Shown: positions 1 through 8,593, counted from the stretch's first letter. The stretch: 64,000 nt of DNA from Pontibacterium sp049603715 (GCA_049603715.1 JBMYSW010000012.1:30169-94168), one strand, 5' to 3'. Program-made: numbers and translations. The notes: generated by a model not told the origin, from the sequence alone.

Positions 1-47
1 CCCTTGTTATTATTAGTAAATTTTCGTTAGAAAAACGTCTAGCTCTA

Positions 48-524
48 CTACTGTTGGTCTTTTACCGGCAGAAGAAATTCGTGAAAAAGATATAAACACA
101 TACATACACCGCTCAGGGGAACGGCGGTGTAAACCCACCCCATCTCTAGCGAAAGCGCAGGCGACAGCTGGCCAACACTCAACGTTTTTTCCACGAGCCG
201 ACTTCCGCCATAGACCATAACAACGGCAGCAAAAAAAAGACTAATACTGTCGACCAGGCGCCAAAGCACGACTCGCTTTCTTCCCTTGGAGCTGGAAAGC
301 AAAAAATCCATTGCTAGGTGGCGTCGATGCCCCAATGTATAGGCAGCCCCTAAAAGTCCTACCCATATAAATAAAAAGCGAGCCATCTCATCCGTAACAG
401 TGCTTGGCTTTCCCAATACATACCGAGAAAAAACCTGCCAAATTACACACCCAACAAGCGCTAGAGTTAATACCACACAGCCCCATGCAAGCCCCCTATC
501 CATCAGCGAAACTAGTCGTCTCAT
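48..524 (-). CDS. TRAP transporter small permease (DctQ family)
   Basis: This is the small membrane subunit of a tripartite ATP-independent periplasmic transporter, which works with a large permease (DctM) and a periplasmic binding protein to import organic acids with a sodium gradient. The 158 residues show four hydrophobic segments (roughly residues 13-35, 48-66, 87-107 and 128-150). The FSRYVLGKP motif after the first helix and the WVGLLGA stretch before the conserved H-R-R-H-L segment are typical of DctQ. The stop lies 47 bases from the window edge, and an AAGGG ribosome-binding sequence sits at the very edge on the minus strand, so dctM probably starts just outside. The binding protein is encoded divergently at 823. 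Substrate cannot be fixed; a sugar acid is my guess from the GntR neighbour. Confidence 0.9.
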   Translation of the reverse strand: MRRLVSLMDRGLAWGCVVLTLALVGCVIWQVFSRYVLGKPSTVTDEMARFLFIWVGLLGAAYTLGHRRHLAMDFLLSSSKGRKRVVLWRLVDSISLFFAAVVMVYGGSRLVEKTLSVGQLSPALSLEMGWVYTAVPLSGVCMCLYLFHEFLLPVKDQQ

Positions 525-659
525 CTAATACTCCTGTCACTCTTATTTTTTATTATCAACTTTTCTTTCGACCTTATTCCAAAGCCTGCACGCACAGTTC
601 ACGACAGCAAAACCTCACCTCTTCCAAAGAAAAGCCACTTGATATTGTACCAATTAAAA

Positions 660-697
660 TTATTGGTCAACCTTTTATTTTATTGGTTGACCAATAA
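660..697. promoter_or_regulatory. Perfect 13-bp inverted repeat, likely GntR operator between divergent TRAP genes
   Basis: The arms TTATTGGTCAACC (660-672) and GGTTGACCAATAA (685-697) are exact inverted copies with a 12-base A/T spacer. Each arm holds a TTGGTYRACC core, close to the TGGT-N-ACCA operators known for FadR-subfamily GntR proteins; the right arm is itself a full palindrome, TTGGT-TG-ACCAA. The two cores are 20 bases apart, about two helical turns. Each arm also contains TTGACC, which could be the -35 box of one divergent promoter; on the minus strand it is followed by TACAAT at 649-644, with a short 15-base spacer. Binding would then block transcription both ways. An identical 11-base half lies upstream of the GntR gene at 1917-1927. 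Confidence 0.7.
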
Positions 698-822
698 AGA
701 CTAACATGTAAGGATTGAATTCAGGCATTGCGCAGTAAGGGCTTAATCAGCCCGTGCTCATAACGCCTTTTTGTAACAACCCTTTTTTCAAAAATAAAAT
801 CTAATCATTAGGGAGTGTTCTC

Positions 823-1815
823 ATGCTTTCAGCTAAAGCCTTTTCTCACAAAGTGGCCGCCACCATTTTGTTATCAACAACGCTATGTATGCCTTCTGCT
901 TACGCAGCAACCACTTTAAAGCTAAGTCATAACGGTGATGTGAAGTCGCCCGTGCACAAAGCTATGAAGTTTTTTGCAGACCAAGTAAAAGACAAGACAG
1001 GCGGCGAAGTTAAAGTACGTATCTACCCAAACGGCCAGCTGGGTACCCAACGTGAGTCGATGGAGCTTATGCAGTCTGGAGCCCTCGACATGGTAAAAAC
1101 TAATGCGAGTGAAATGGAATCATTTGCACCAGCTTATGGTGCGTTTAATATTCCATACCTTTTCCGTGATCGCGACCACTACTACCGCGCCCTTGAAAGT
1201 AAAGATGTAGGCCAAAAGATCCTAGATTCTTCAAAAGACCTTGGATTTGTAGGCATCACATATTATGACGGAGGCGCTCGTAGCTTTTATGCCAACAAGG
1301 CCATCCGGACCCCTAGCGACCTTAAAGGCCTCAAGATCCGCGTACAACCTAGCCCGAGCGCTGTTAAAATGATGGAACTTATGGGTGCAGCACCGACCCC
1401 TCTTCCGTTTGGAGAGCTGTACACGGCGCTTCAACAAGGTGTAGTGGATGGTGCAGAGAATAACGTCAACTCTGTAACCACCTACCGACATGGCGAGGTT
1501 GCTAAATTCTACAGTCTTGATGAGCACACAATGATCCCAGATGTCCTTGTGATCGGTACGGGCTCCTGGAATAAGCTAACAGCTGACCAACAGGCTGCAA
1601 TGAAGGCTGCAGGCAGCGAGTCTATGGCATACATGAAGAAGATTTGGGGCGAAAACGTTGAGCGTGAGCTTAAAGTGGCTGAAAAAATGGGCGTAACCAT
1701 CATAAGCGTAGAGAAAACGCCATTCATGAATGCTGTTAGCCCAATGCACGAAGAGGCCTTAGCGAAGCCAGCAATCACAGAATATGTTAAAGCGATCAAG
1801 GCGCTAGACAAGTAA
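823..1815 (+). CDS. TRAP transporter periplasmic binding protein (DctP family)
   Basis: This is the periplasmic solute receptor of the TRAP system, 330 residues. A Sec signal peptide covers about residues 1-29 and should be cut after AYA. The mature protein has the family landmarks: an LKLSH first strand, NGQLG near residue 64, a DLKGLKIRVQPSP region carrying the carboxylate-binding arginine, and QQGVVDGAENN. The start ATG follows a GGGAG ribosome-binding site. It is divergent from the small permease, so P is separated from Q(M); usually all three lie in one operon. The stretch GGARSFYANK with IRTP resembles uronate-binding DctP proteins, but the ligand is an inference. Followed by a hairpin at 1831-1857 and then the regulator. 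Confidence 0.93.
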   Translation: MLSAKAFSHKVAATILLSTTLCMPSAYAATTLKLSHNGDVKSPVHKAMKFFADQVKDKTGGEVKVRIYPNGQLGTQRESMELMQSGALDMVKTNASEMESFAPAYGAFNIPYLFRDRDHYYRALESKDVGQKILDSSKDLGFVGITYYDGGARSFYANKAIRTPSDLKGLKIRVQPSPSAVKMMELMGAAPTPLPFGELYTALQQGVVDGAENNVNSVTTYRHGEVAKFYSLDEHTMIPDVLVIGTGSWNKLTADQQAAMKAAGSESMAYMKKIWGENVERELKVAEKMGVTIISVEKTPFMNAVSPMHEEALAKPAITEYVKAIKALDK

Positions 1816-1830
1816 GCACGCTAAGACTAA

Positions 1831-1857
1831 AAACGGTGCTCTCTCAGGGCACCGTTT
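1831..1857 (+). terminator. Hairpin after dctP
   Basis: A perfect 9-bp stem, AAACGGTGC with GCACCGTTT, with a 9-base loop, lies 15 bases past the dctP stop. The T tail is poor (TTTCTGTT), so termination is probably partial, with the regulator gene receiving some read-through. Confidence 0.6.
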
Positions 1858-1916
1858 CTGTTAACCTATATAGGCGTAACTTTGGTTTACCGACGATCGG
1901 GTTAATCTCGCCGAAA

Positions 1917-1927
1917 ATTGGTCAACC
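1917..1927. promoter_or_regulatory. Likely autoregulatory GntR half site
   Basis: ATTGGTCAACC at 1917-1927 is identical to 662-672 in the divergent TRAP promoter and lies 19 bases before the GntR start codon. A weaker relative, TTGGTTTACC, is at 1882-1891. Position suggests autoregulation; not proven. Confidence 0.5.
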
Positions 1928-1945
1928 GCGTTTAGGAAAATAATA

Positions 1946-2722
1946 ATGAAAGAATCAGCTAAAGACACAAAACGACTCTACCAAAGTATTGGCTGGGCGC
2001 TTCACGCGGAGCTACAAGCTGGTCATTTCAAAGTCGGTGAGCGCCTTCCACCAGAACGTGATATAGCAGAGCGACTGAGCGTTAGCCGCGCAGTAGTGCG
2101 CGAAGCATTGATTATGCTCGAGCTTATGGGCCTAATCGAAGTTAGAAAAGGTAGTGGAATCTACGTCATCAAAACTCCCTCAACGGGCTCCAATAAAATA
2201 AATGAAACCGAGCCAAGCCTAGACTTGGATGATGTAGGGCCCTTCGAAATGATGCAAGCCCGCCAGCTACTTGAAAGTAACATTGCGGAGTTTGCAGCAG
2301 CACAAGCGACCAAAAAAGACATCATTGCAATGCGTGATGCCCTTGCGTTGGAGCGACAAAATATCGAGGCTGGCAGCAACGACCACAACGGAGACAAGCT
2401 GTTTCATTTAGCAATTGCAGAGGCGACACAGAATAGTGTCTTAGTTGATACGATCAATACCTTGTGGGAACGTCGTGAGAAAAGTCTCATGTGGAAGCAG
2501 CTACATGTCCCCATCACGGAGCAAACTTATCGCAAACGTTGGCTACTGGACCACGAAAATATCTTAGCTGCTATTCAGCTTCGAAACCCAGAGCAAGCGA
2601 AGAAAGCAATGTGGCAACACCTAGAGAATGTAAAAAATACACTGATGGAGCTATCTGAGCACCATGATCCTGACTTTGATGGCTACTTATTCGAATCAGC
2701 CCCTCTCAGATCAGACCCTTAA
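1946..2722 (+). CDS. GntR-family regulator, FadR subfamily
   Basis: A 258-residue transcription factor. The N-terminal winged helix (about residues 10-75) has the GntR signature: GERLPPERDIAERLSVSR followed by VVREALIMLELMGLIEVRKG. The C-terminal all-helical FCD ligand domain (about 95-235) carries the metal-binding pattern of a helix with an acidic residue, HNGDKLFHLAIAEAT, and a late histidine (HLENV). Such proteins usually repress uptake and catabolism genes of sugar acids or other carboxylates until the ligand binds. Start ATG follows AGGAAAA. It lies downstream of dctP in the same direction and near three to four TTGGTYRACC sites, so it most likely controls the TRAP genes and itself. The ligand is unknown. 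Confidence 0.93.
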   Translation: MKESAKDTKRLYQSIGWALHAELQAGHFKVGERLPPERDIAERLSVSRAVVREALIMLELMGLIEVRKGSGIYVIKTPSTGSNKINETEPSLDLDDVGPFEMMQARQLLESNIAEFAAAQATKKDIIAMRDALALERQNIEAGSNDHNGDKLFHLAIAEATQNSVLVDTINTLWERREKSLMWKQLHVPITEQTYRKRWLLDHENILAAIQLRNPEQAKKAMWQHLENVKNTLMELSEHHDPDFDGYLFESAPLRSDP

Positions 2723-2726
2723 CAGG

Positions 2727-3761
2727 CTAAACTACCAAATCTATTTGCTGCACCGAGCCCACACTACCTTGGTTGCCCAAATAAATACTGCTACCACGCA
2801 CCACGCCCAACAGCTCATTATCTTGGTTTTTTAACTCAAACGGTGTGGCGATGGCCCCCAAGTAAATCGCCCCTACATCCTTGTCTTTAAGGGAATAGGT
2901 TTGATCCTCACCACCGGTTTTTACCCAAATTTGCAACTGGCTATACACCGCATCATTTTCATCGATAAAGCCATTACCATCGTCATCATACTTCGCTAAC
3001 TCTTTAAAACCATTTCCTGTAGTGGCACCAAACAACTCACTGCCGTTAGTCGCTTTGCCATCACCATTTTTATCAAGCATCAAAAAGCCACTGCCTGCCC
3101 CTAACTGATTTAACGTCTCGGTTTGGCCATCGCTATTTAAATCAAAGGAATGTGTTTCGTTGGTTAAAGACACCGCATGGGTATCAAAATTAATCACTAG
3201 CGGATCTTCTAACTGCACACCCGCCGCAAACGAAAAAGACTCTGCTTGGCTAAAACTGCGATTCATCACAAAGGCCATATCAATGGCGATGGACTGGCCC
3301 GACTCCGTGGTGACAACGCCTCGCCCCGAAAAGCGTAGCTCTTCGGTTTCAGTGTAAATACTGGTTTCCTCATAACGCATCCCCACCAGCGCACCTTCGT
3401 TAGCTACCTCGGAACCCTCTGCCTGTTCACTTTTAGCTTCAGTATTTGTTACCTTTAGCGACAGCGACTGCCCTGTCATGGCCTGCAAAATATACTTCGC
3501 CATTTTCATCTTATCGCTCAGTGCCAAATCTCCGTTCTCAAGCGACAAGGTATCGCCCTGCGTGGTGGTTGCTGGCTTAAACTCCGCCGCAAGTGCTGTG
3601 GCCTCTTTCGACAAGCTCACCGAAGTTGCACTCACCTCTTTGCGCTCTACCTGCAGGTTTTCGCCCGCTTGGGTATAACGCTCTAACACCGCTTCTTGCC
3701 GAGTCGCTTGCGCACTTTGATGTTTGGCCGAAAGCGCCATATCGCTTTGAGAGATTTTCAT
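2727..3761 (-). CDS. Unknown protein with EF-hand-like DxNxDG repeats
   Basis: A 344-residue protein with no signal peptide and no membrane helix. The first 120 residues are polar and low in complexity. From about 200 onward there are three calcium-loop-like segments: FDLNSDGQTETL (206-217), DKNGDGKATNGSE (230-242) and DDDGNGFIDENDA (259-271). The last is followed by YSQLQIWVK, a combination also seen at the ends of large RTX-type and VCBS-type proteins. I recognise this C-terminal unit but know no function. It converges with the GntR gene with only four bases between the stops, and stands alone. Calcium binding is an inference from the motifs. Confidence 0.75.
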   Translation of the reverse strand: MKISQSDMALSAKHQSAQATRQEAVLERYTQAGENLQVERKEVSATSVSLSKEATALAAEFKPATTTQGDTLSLENGDLALSDKMKMAKYILQAMTGQSLSLKVTNTEAKSEQAEGSEVANEGALVGMRYEETSIYTETEELRFSGRGVVTTESGQSIAIDMAFVMNRSFSQAESFSFAAGVQLEDPLVINFDTHAVSLTNETHSFDLNSDGQTETLNQLGAGSGFLMLDKNGDGKATNGSELFGATTGNGFKELAKYDDDGNGFIDENDAVYSQLQIWVKTGGEDQTYSLKDKDVGAIYLGAIATPFELKNQDNELLGVVRGSSIYLGNQGSVGSVQQIDLVV

Positions 3762-3952
3762 AGGGGTAGCCGATGGTTGGTTGGGGTATGAGAAGGGTTA
3801 TCGGCTGAGGTGGTTAAATAATAAGCAATAAGGAACCTAAGCTCTCACACAAAACGAAAGCTAAGCTTATTAATGAGAGGCAACTGGAGCGATACAAAGA
3901 AAAAAACGCGATACCAGCGTATTTCTGGAAGGAAAGCCCAAATTTCAGGCAT

Positions 3953-3975
3953 AAAAAAACCAGCATAAGCTGGTT
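3953..3975 (-). terminator. Intrinsic terminator of the initiator tRNA
   Basis: On the minus strand AACCAGC-TTAT-GCTGGTT is followed by seven T residues. It lies about 30 bases past the tRNA 3' end and matches a standard rho-independent terminator. Confidence 0.88.
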
Positions 3976-4005
3976 AATTTCTTCAAAATAGCCGTTAGGC
4001 TAAAT

Positions 4006-4082
<77 letters not shown>

Positions 4083-4254
4083 TCAACGTGGTGCGTATAC
4101 TATAGAGACCTCCCCTACTTGGCAAGCCTTTTATAGCCATCATTTTGTTTTTATTCAAAAAAACGTAACATAGCCCCTTTAAAGTCGAGCGTGATGCGTT
4201 GTTTTATCAACACGGCTCGTGTGTGAAGGTAACCCTAGACTAGATAGACCGAGC

Positions 4255-5166
4255 ATGCCCGCAACTTTCGATCCAAGCCATTCTGCCACCAGCACCACAC
4301 CTCAGTGTTATGTAGGTTTAGCCCAATGGAACCACGAAGACTGGCACCAGCACCTACATGCTCAAATGGGTAAGCAAGGTGCGCTTATTAGCTACGGTCG
4401 CTGCTTTAGTTCTATTGAGGGCAATCACACCTTTTACGGTGTGCCTACAGAGGCACAAAGTGCCCGCTGGTATCAAGAAACCCCCGCTCATTTTAAGTTT
4501 TGCTTAAAGCTACCTAAAACGATCAGCCATGAACGGGCACTGCTTAATGTAAATGGACTACGGGATGAGTTTTTAGAAAACCTAAGCCCGCTAAAAGAAA
4601 AGCTAGGCGCACTTTGCTTACAGCTTCCTAACAGTTTTGATGGCACCCTGCTGCCACGCCTGGCCGAGTTTGTGGAAGAGTTTCCGAAGGCGTACAACTT
4701 GAGTGTTGAGGTAAGGCATTTAGATTATTTTGACAAAGGCACTTACGAAACCGAGTTTAACCAGCTGCTGCATGCCCATGGTGTTAACCGCACCTTGTTT
4801 GATACGCGAACCTTATTTCAAAGCACCGCCACCGACGCAGCCACTTTAGATGCCAAAGACAAAAAGCCGAGGGTGCCTTTACATGTGGTTGCCACAGGCA
4901 GCGCCCCCGTTGTACGCATAATTACACCGCTTAACTGGCAACAGGGGCTAGAACAGCTGTCGCCGTGGTTTGAAAAGCTAAGCCAGTGGTGCGCTCAAGG
5001 CAAAACGCCTTTTGTGTTTTTACATACGCCTAATAACAGCGAGGCTCCTTTATTCGCTCAGGCCTTTTGCGAGGCGCTAGAAGCTCATAGCCAGCAAACA
5101 CAAAAGCCCTGCCGAGTGGGCTTTGCACCATGGCAAACAGCACACACTCAAGCAGGGCTTTTTTAA
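4255..5166 (+). CDS. DUF72 (YecE-like) family protein
   Basis: A protein of 303 residues if started at ATG 4255; an upstream GTG at 4219 would add 12. It has the DUF72 barrel signatures: YVGLAQWNHEDW near the start, a GNHTFYGVP segment, FKFCLKLPKTISH and SVEVRHLDYF, and PFVFLHTPNN near the C-terminus. The family adopts a TIM-barrel fold; its biochemical function is not established. The typical YecE length is 270-300 residues, so it is full length. It follows the tRNA gene on the opposite strand and has no operon partner. No good ribosome-binding site precedes either start. Confidence 0.85.
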   Translation: MPATFDPSHSATSTTPQCYVGLAQWNHEDWHQHLHAQMGKQGALISYGRCFSSIEGNHTFYGVPTEAQSARWYQETPAHFKFCLKLPKTISHERALLNVNGLRDEFLENLSPLKEKLGALCLQLPNSFDGTLLPRLAEFVEEFPKAYNLSVEVRHLDYFDKGTYETEFNQLLHAHGVNRTLFDTRTLFQSTATDAATLDAKDKKPRVPLHVVATGSAPVVRIITPLNWQQGLEQLSPWFEKLSQWCAQGKTPFVFLHTPNNSEAPLFAQAFCEALEAHSQQTQKPCRVGFAPWQTAHTQAGLF

Positions 5167-5222
5167 GCACAGAGGCTTGCGACAAGAGGTACTCACGTTA
5201 GGCCTTGTGAGGCCACAAACGC

Positions 5223-5687
5223 TTATGAGTTACGCTGCACCAATACGTCGGCGGCCTGTAAACCTTTATCGCTTTCGAATACCGAAAAGCTCACTTTTTG
5301 GCCTTCGTTCAATGAACGGTGGCCACGACCGCGAATACTGCGGAAGTGAACAAACACATCATCGCCGTTTTCACGTGTAATAAATCCAAAGCCTTTAGAG
5401 ACATTAAACCACTTAACCACACCTTGCTCGCGGTTTTCGTCGTCAATAAAGTCTTCCTCTTCGTCCTCATCAGTTGCCGCAGACGTTGGCTTTGCAGCCG
5501 CTGCTGGCTTAGCCTCTGGCGTTGCCGAAGAGATAAGTGTCGCTGCTAAGCAAACACCAAATACAATAACCACAGGAACAGGCGCTAGCAAACCACTCAC
5601 ACCCAAAGCTGCACCCAAAACGCCAACAATGGCAAGCGCGGCTACAAGGCTCACCACACCACAACGAACTAGCTGATTACCACTCAT
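5223..5687 (-). CDS. Membrane-anchored cold-shock-domain protein
   Basis: A 154-residue protein combining two hydrophobic helices (about 10-32 and 36-54), an Ala/Pro and then strongly acidic linker (55-86, with DEDEEEDFIDD), and a C-terminal cold-shock domain (about 88-150). The domain keeps both RNA-binding motifs, KGFGFI (98-103) and VFVHF (111-115), after GVVKWFN. CspA-type proteins are usually 65-75 residues and soluble. Here the nucleic-acid-binding domain should be tethered to the inner membrane facing the cytoplasm. Role unknown; local RNA binding at the membrane is an inference. It stands alone, divergent from slyX. Confidence 0.85.
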   Translation of the reverse strand: MSGNQLVRCGVVSLVAALAIVGVLGAALGVSGLLAPVPVVIVFGVCLAATLISSATPEAKPAAAAKPTSAATDEDEEEDFIDDENREQGVVKWFNVSKGFGFITRENGDDVFVHFRSIRGRGHRSLNEGQKVSFSVFESDKGLQAADVLVQRNS

Positions 5688-6001
5688 TTCTTATCTCTTT
5701 ATCGAATAGACCAACAAAAAACCTACAAAACATGTTACAAATCGATCTAGGTATAACCAATTTGTAGAACTTAATCAACAGGTTAGTTGGATAAGTTTGA
5801 GCTTACACCTGTTTTTTAACGCCTAATCAAAAAAACGGCCGAGTTTTATTTAAAAACACTGCCCTCTCTTTTATAGGTGGATAAACAGGCTATCGCCCAA
5901 ACACCCCAAAGCTAAAGCGACTCTCGCTACCGAGCGACATAAAAAGTCATTACAATAGCGACCTCAACGCCCTCCTACTCTTTTAAAGCAAGGCCTATAC
6001 C
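5688..6001. other. Intergenic region between cold-shock gene and slyX
   Basis: 314 A/T-rich bases separate two divergent genes, so promoters for both should lie here. TACAAT at 5951-5956 could be the slyX -10 box, but no matching -35 box is seen. The minus-strand side holds a long leader for the cold-shock gene, which in this family often folds into regulatory structure; I could not define one. No gene found. Confidence 0.5.
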
Positions 6002-6223
6002 ATGACCGACCAAGACACTACCCAAGAGCGAATAGAAGCACTAGAAACCCGCATTGCTTTTCAAGAAGACGCCATTGATACCCTAAGCGACCAAATGGCA
6101 AAACAAACATTAGAAATAGAAAAGCTAAACCGCCTTATTACCTTGCTCAATAAAAACATTAAGTCATTAAGCGACGGCCAAGGTGCAGCGGTAAACGATA
6201 ACCAGCCACCGCCGCATTACTAA
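6002..6223 (+). CDS. slyX: SlyX family protein
   Basis: A 73-residue coiled-coil protein matching SlyX: heptad-rich ERIEALETRIAFQEDAIDTL and KLNRLITLL, then the conserved PPPHY at the C-terminus. The family is widespread in gammaproteobacteria, often next to slyD or fkpA; its function is unknown. Here it stands alone and converges on rsmJ. Full length for the family (about 72 residues). Confidence 0.93.
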   Translation: MTDQDTTQERIEALETRIAFQEDAIDTLSDQMAKQTLEIEKLNRLITLLNKNIKSLSDGQGAAVNDNQPPPHY

Positions 6224-6257
6224 GCCAGGATTTAAAGAAGGTTGCGTAAAGCGACGC

Positions 6258-7067
6258 CTAAGCTTCGGTATTGGGGGTGAGCTTTTTAAAGGCGTAAATA
6301 TCGTAGCGGCTAGATTTACCCATTAGCTGATGACTGGGCTTTTGCGCCGTAATGGTAGGCGCCTTACGCGGACGCTTTACCACGACACGGTTTTCGGCAA
6401 TGTCGCAAGCGGCGGTGAACAAGGCCTCGGCATCTAGGTCATCGCCAACAATCGGGCGAAACAAGCGCATCTCTTTTTTAACCAGTGCAGACTTGTCGTT
6501 GTGGGGAAACATTGGGTCTAAATACACCACCTGAAAACGCTCACCCGCTTGTGCCTGCTGCGTCATCCACTCAATACTGTTGGCATTGTGCAGCGTCATT
6601 CGACTGACCACGTCGGCCACTTCTCCATGATGCTCAGCTCTTGCGAGACCGTTTTGCAGCAAGGCATGCACTACGGGTGCACGTTCGAGCAAGGTCATTT
6701 GGCAGCCCAACGTCGCCAGCACAAACGCATCTTTTCCTAAGCCAGCGGTGGCATCTAACACCTGTGGGCGGATACCCGAAGCGATTCCGACAGCTTTGGC
6801 GATCATTTGGCCTGTGCCGCCACCAAACTTGCGACGATGATCCACAGCACCCGAGGTAAAGTCGGCCGAGATCGCACCCGGCTCTTTTTTACCCATTCGC
6901 TGAAAGCTCACGCCCTCAAGCGTACTTGCCCACAATACCAAGTCACCGTCTTTGAGTTGGCGACTTGGGATGACTGTACCTGCAACCTGCTCTGCAAGCT
7001 GCGCCGCTAGGGTGTTATCGAGTTGCGGGTCTAGGGCACATACGTGAATTAGTTCAGATTCAGACAC
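6258..7067 (-). CDS. rsmJ: 16S rRNA (guanine1516-N2)-methyltransferase
   Basis: RsmJ methylates G1516 of 16S rRNA using S-adenosylmethionine. The 269 residues contain the Rossmann-type binding segment VLDATAGLGKDAFVLATLG (about 108-126), the acidic loop LLERAP that follows, and the catalytic-type VYLDPMFPH motif near residue 180. The FGGGTGQMIAKAVG element before the SAM site is typical of RsmJ. The start is GTG at 7067; no stronger start is seen. It is the last gene of a minus-strand run with uppP, tsaB, ubiX and mpl, 26 bases after uppP. Confidence 0.93.
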   Translation of the reverse strand: MSESELIHVCALDPQLDNTLAAQLAEQVAGTVIPSRQLKDGDLVLWASTLEGVSFQRMGKKEPGAISADFTSGAVDHRRKFGGGTGQMIAKAVGIASGIRPQVLDATAGLGKDAFVLATLGCQMTLLERAPVVHALLQNGLARAEHHGEVADVVSRMTLHNANSIEWMTQQAQAGERFQVVYLDPMFPHNDKSALVKKEMRLFRPIVGDDLDAEALFTAACDIAENRVVVKRPRKAPTITAQKPSHQLMGKSSRYDIYAFKKLTPNTEA

Positions 7068-7093
7068 AAACAGTGGGCTCTTACTTGGGTGTT

Positions 7094-7897
7094 TTAGTAG
7101 GTCGCAAAGTAAACACCAATTAAGGTGACACCTAACAACATACGGTAGATAACAAACGGCATCATGCCAATGCGGTCAAGCCACTTTAAAAAGAAGTGAA
7201 TACAAGCAAAGGCACTCAGTGCTGCGATAATCGCACCGCCAACAACCATAGACCATTGTGCATCGGTGCCCGTCTCCGCAAGCTCTTTACCTTTTAACAA
7301 GCCAGCGCCTAAAATAATCGGGATAGAGAGCAAGAACGAGAAACGCGCTGCCGCTTGGCGCTCTAGCCCCAGCATTAATGCCGCACTAATGGTGATACCC
7401 GAACGAGAAGTACCCGGAATCAGCGCCACAGCTTGAGCCAAACCAATTAACACGGCATCGCGAATGGTCATATGCTCAATCGGTCGCGCCTCGGTACGGT
7501 TTTTATCTGCCCACCAAAGCACACCACCAAAAATTAGGGTTGTGCCGGCAATGACCAAAATATGGCGACCGTAAATATCGATGATATCGTTAATAGCTAA
7601 ACCAAAGGCCAGGGCAGGAATGGTGGCAAACGCCACATACCAAGCCAAAAGCCCTTCGGGGGTGCGCACACCTTTTAGCGTGCCAAACCACGCTATAATC
7701 ATCGCAACGACGTCTTTTCTAAAGAAAAGGATAACCGCGGTGAGTGTGCCGACATGAACGCCCACATCAAAGGCTAAACCTTGATCAGGCCAGCCAAACA
7801 GCTGTGATGGCAAAATTAAGTGCCCAGAGCTAGAGATAGGCAAAAATTCGGTAAGACCCTGAATAAGGGCCAGTACGGTGACTTGAATCCAATCCAT
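7094..7897 (-). CDS. uppP: Undecaprenyl-diphosphatase
   Basis: UppP (BacA) removes a phosphate from undecaprenyl pyrophosphate, recycling the lipid carrier for peptidoglycan and other surface polymers; it also gives bacitracin tolerance. The 267-residue protein is almost all hydrophobic helices and has both active-site signatures: QGLTEFLPISSSGHL (about 13-27) and PGTSRSG (about 161-167). Length is normal. Only three bases separate it from tsaB upstream, so the two are co-transcribed and probably translationally coupled. Confidence 0.97.
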   Translation of the reverse strand: MDWIQVTVLALIQGLTEFLPISSSGHLILPSQLFGWPDQGLAFDVGVHVGTLTAVILFFRKDVVAMIIAWFGTLKGVRTPEGLLAWYVAFATIPALAFGLAINDIIDIYGRHILVIAGTTLIFGGVLWWADKNRTEARPIEHMTIRDAVLIGLAQAVALIPGTSRSGITISAALMLGLERQAAARFSFLLSIPIILGAGLLKGKELAETGTDAQWSMVVGGAIIAALSAFACIHFFLKWLDRIGMMPFVIYRMLLGVTLIGVYFATY

Positions 7898-7900
7898 TTT

Positions 7901-8593
7901 TTACTGTTGGTCCTTCTTTTTCCACGCTACTTCGTCTCGCAGGTACACCGGTGCGGCCTCGTGGGCGGCTACAGCCAGTCCTGCATCCCAATCATTTAAT
8001 GCAAGGGTGAGCATTGCCGCGGCGGCGGGATAATAGTCACCCTCTACTTTTTTAACTTGTGCTTGCACGGCTGCTGGCATATCGTCGAGATACGCCCAAC
8101 CCGCCCCTGCAACCAAAAACTGCTGGTCATCGCCACACTCGGCTAGGGTGACATCGGCCGGCGCACACACGCGCTCATTATCTAAAGCAACGGGCAGGCC
8201 AGCTTCCATACGATAGCTAGCGACGTACACTTCATTCATGCGCGCATCGAGTGAGGCCGCAACATAGTCACCGTCGTCTGCTTCAATTTGCAAAGCAATC
8301 GATGCCAAAGTGGAGACAGGCAAAACATCGCAACCCACAGCGTAAGCTATGCCTTGGGCACAGCCTGTGGCGATGCGAATTCCTGCAAACGAGCCTGGGC
8401 CTCGACCAAAGGCAACGGCATCTAATTCATCAAAGTTTGCACCCGCTTCGGCCATAAGCGCTTCGACCATCGGCAACATTTGCTGTGTATGCTGCCTTGG
8501 GATTACTTTAAAGGTTTCAAAACGTTTGCCATTAAACGACAAGGCTACAGAGCAGGCATCGGTAGACGAATCGAGTGCAAGAATATTTGCCAT
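7901..8593 (-). CDS. tsaB: tRNA threonylcarbamoyladenosine biosynthesis protein TsaB
   Basis: TsaB is the scaffold partner of TsaD and TsaE in making t6A37 on ANN-decoding tRNAs. The 230-residue protein starts with the ASKHA phosphate motif ILALDSSTDACSVAL and has the family stretch FGRGPGSFAGIRIATG near residue 63. Length matches E. coli TsaB (231). It lies 58 bases after ubiX and three before uppP. Confidence 0.95.
   Translation of the reverse strand: MANILALDSSTDACSVALSFNGKRFETFKVIPRQHTQQMLPMVEALMAEAGANFDELDAVAFGRGPGSFAGIRIATGCAQGIAYAVGCDVLPVSTLASIALQIEADDGDYVAASLDARMNEVYVASYRMEAGLPVALDNERVCAPADVTLAECGDDQQFLVAGAGWAYLDDMPAAVQAQVKKVEGDYYPAAAAMLTLALNDWDAGLAVAAHEAAPVYLRDEVAWKKKDQQ

Noticed and set aside
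404..697. Plus-strand open frame across the divergent TRAP promoter
   Set aside because: It lies antisense to dctQ and spans the inverted repeat; composition is not protein-like and there is no ribosome-binding site.
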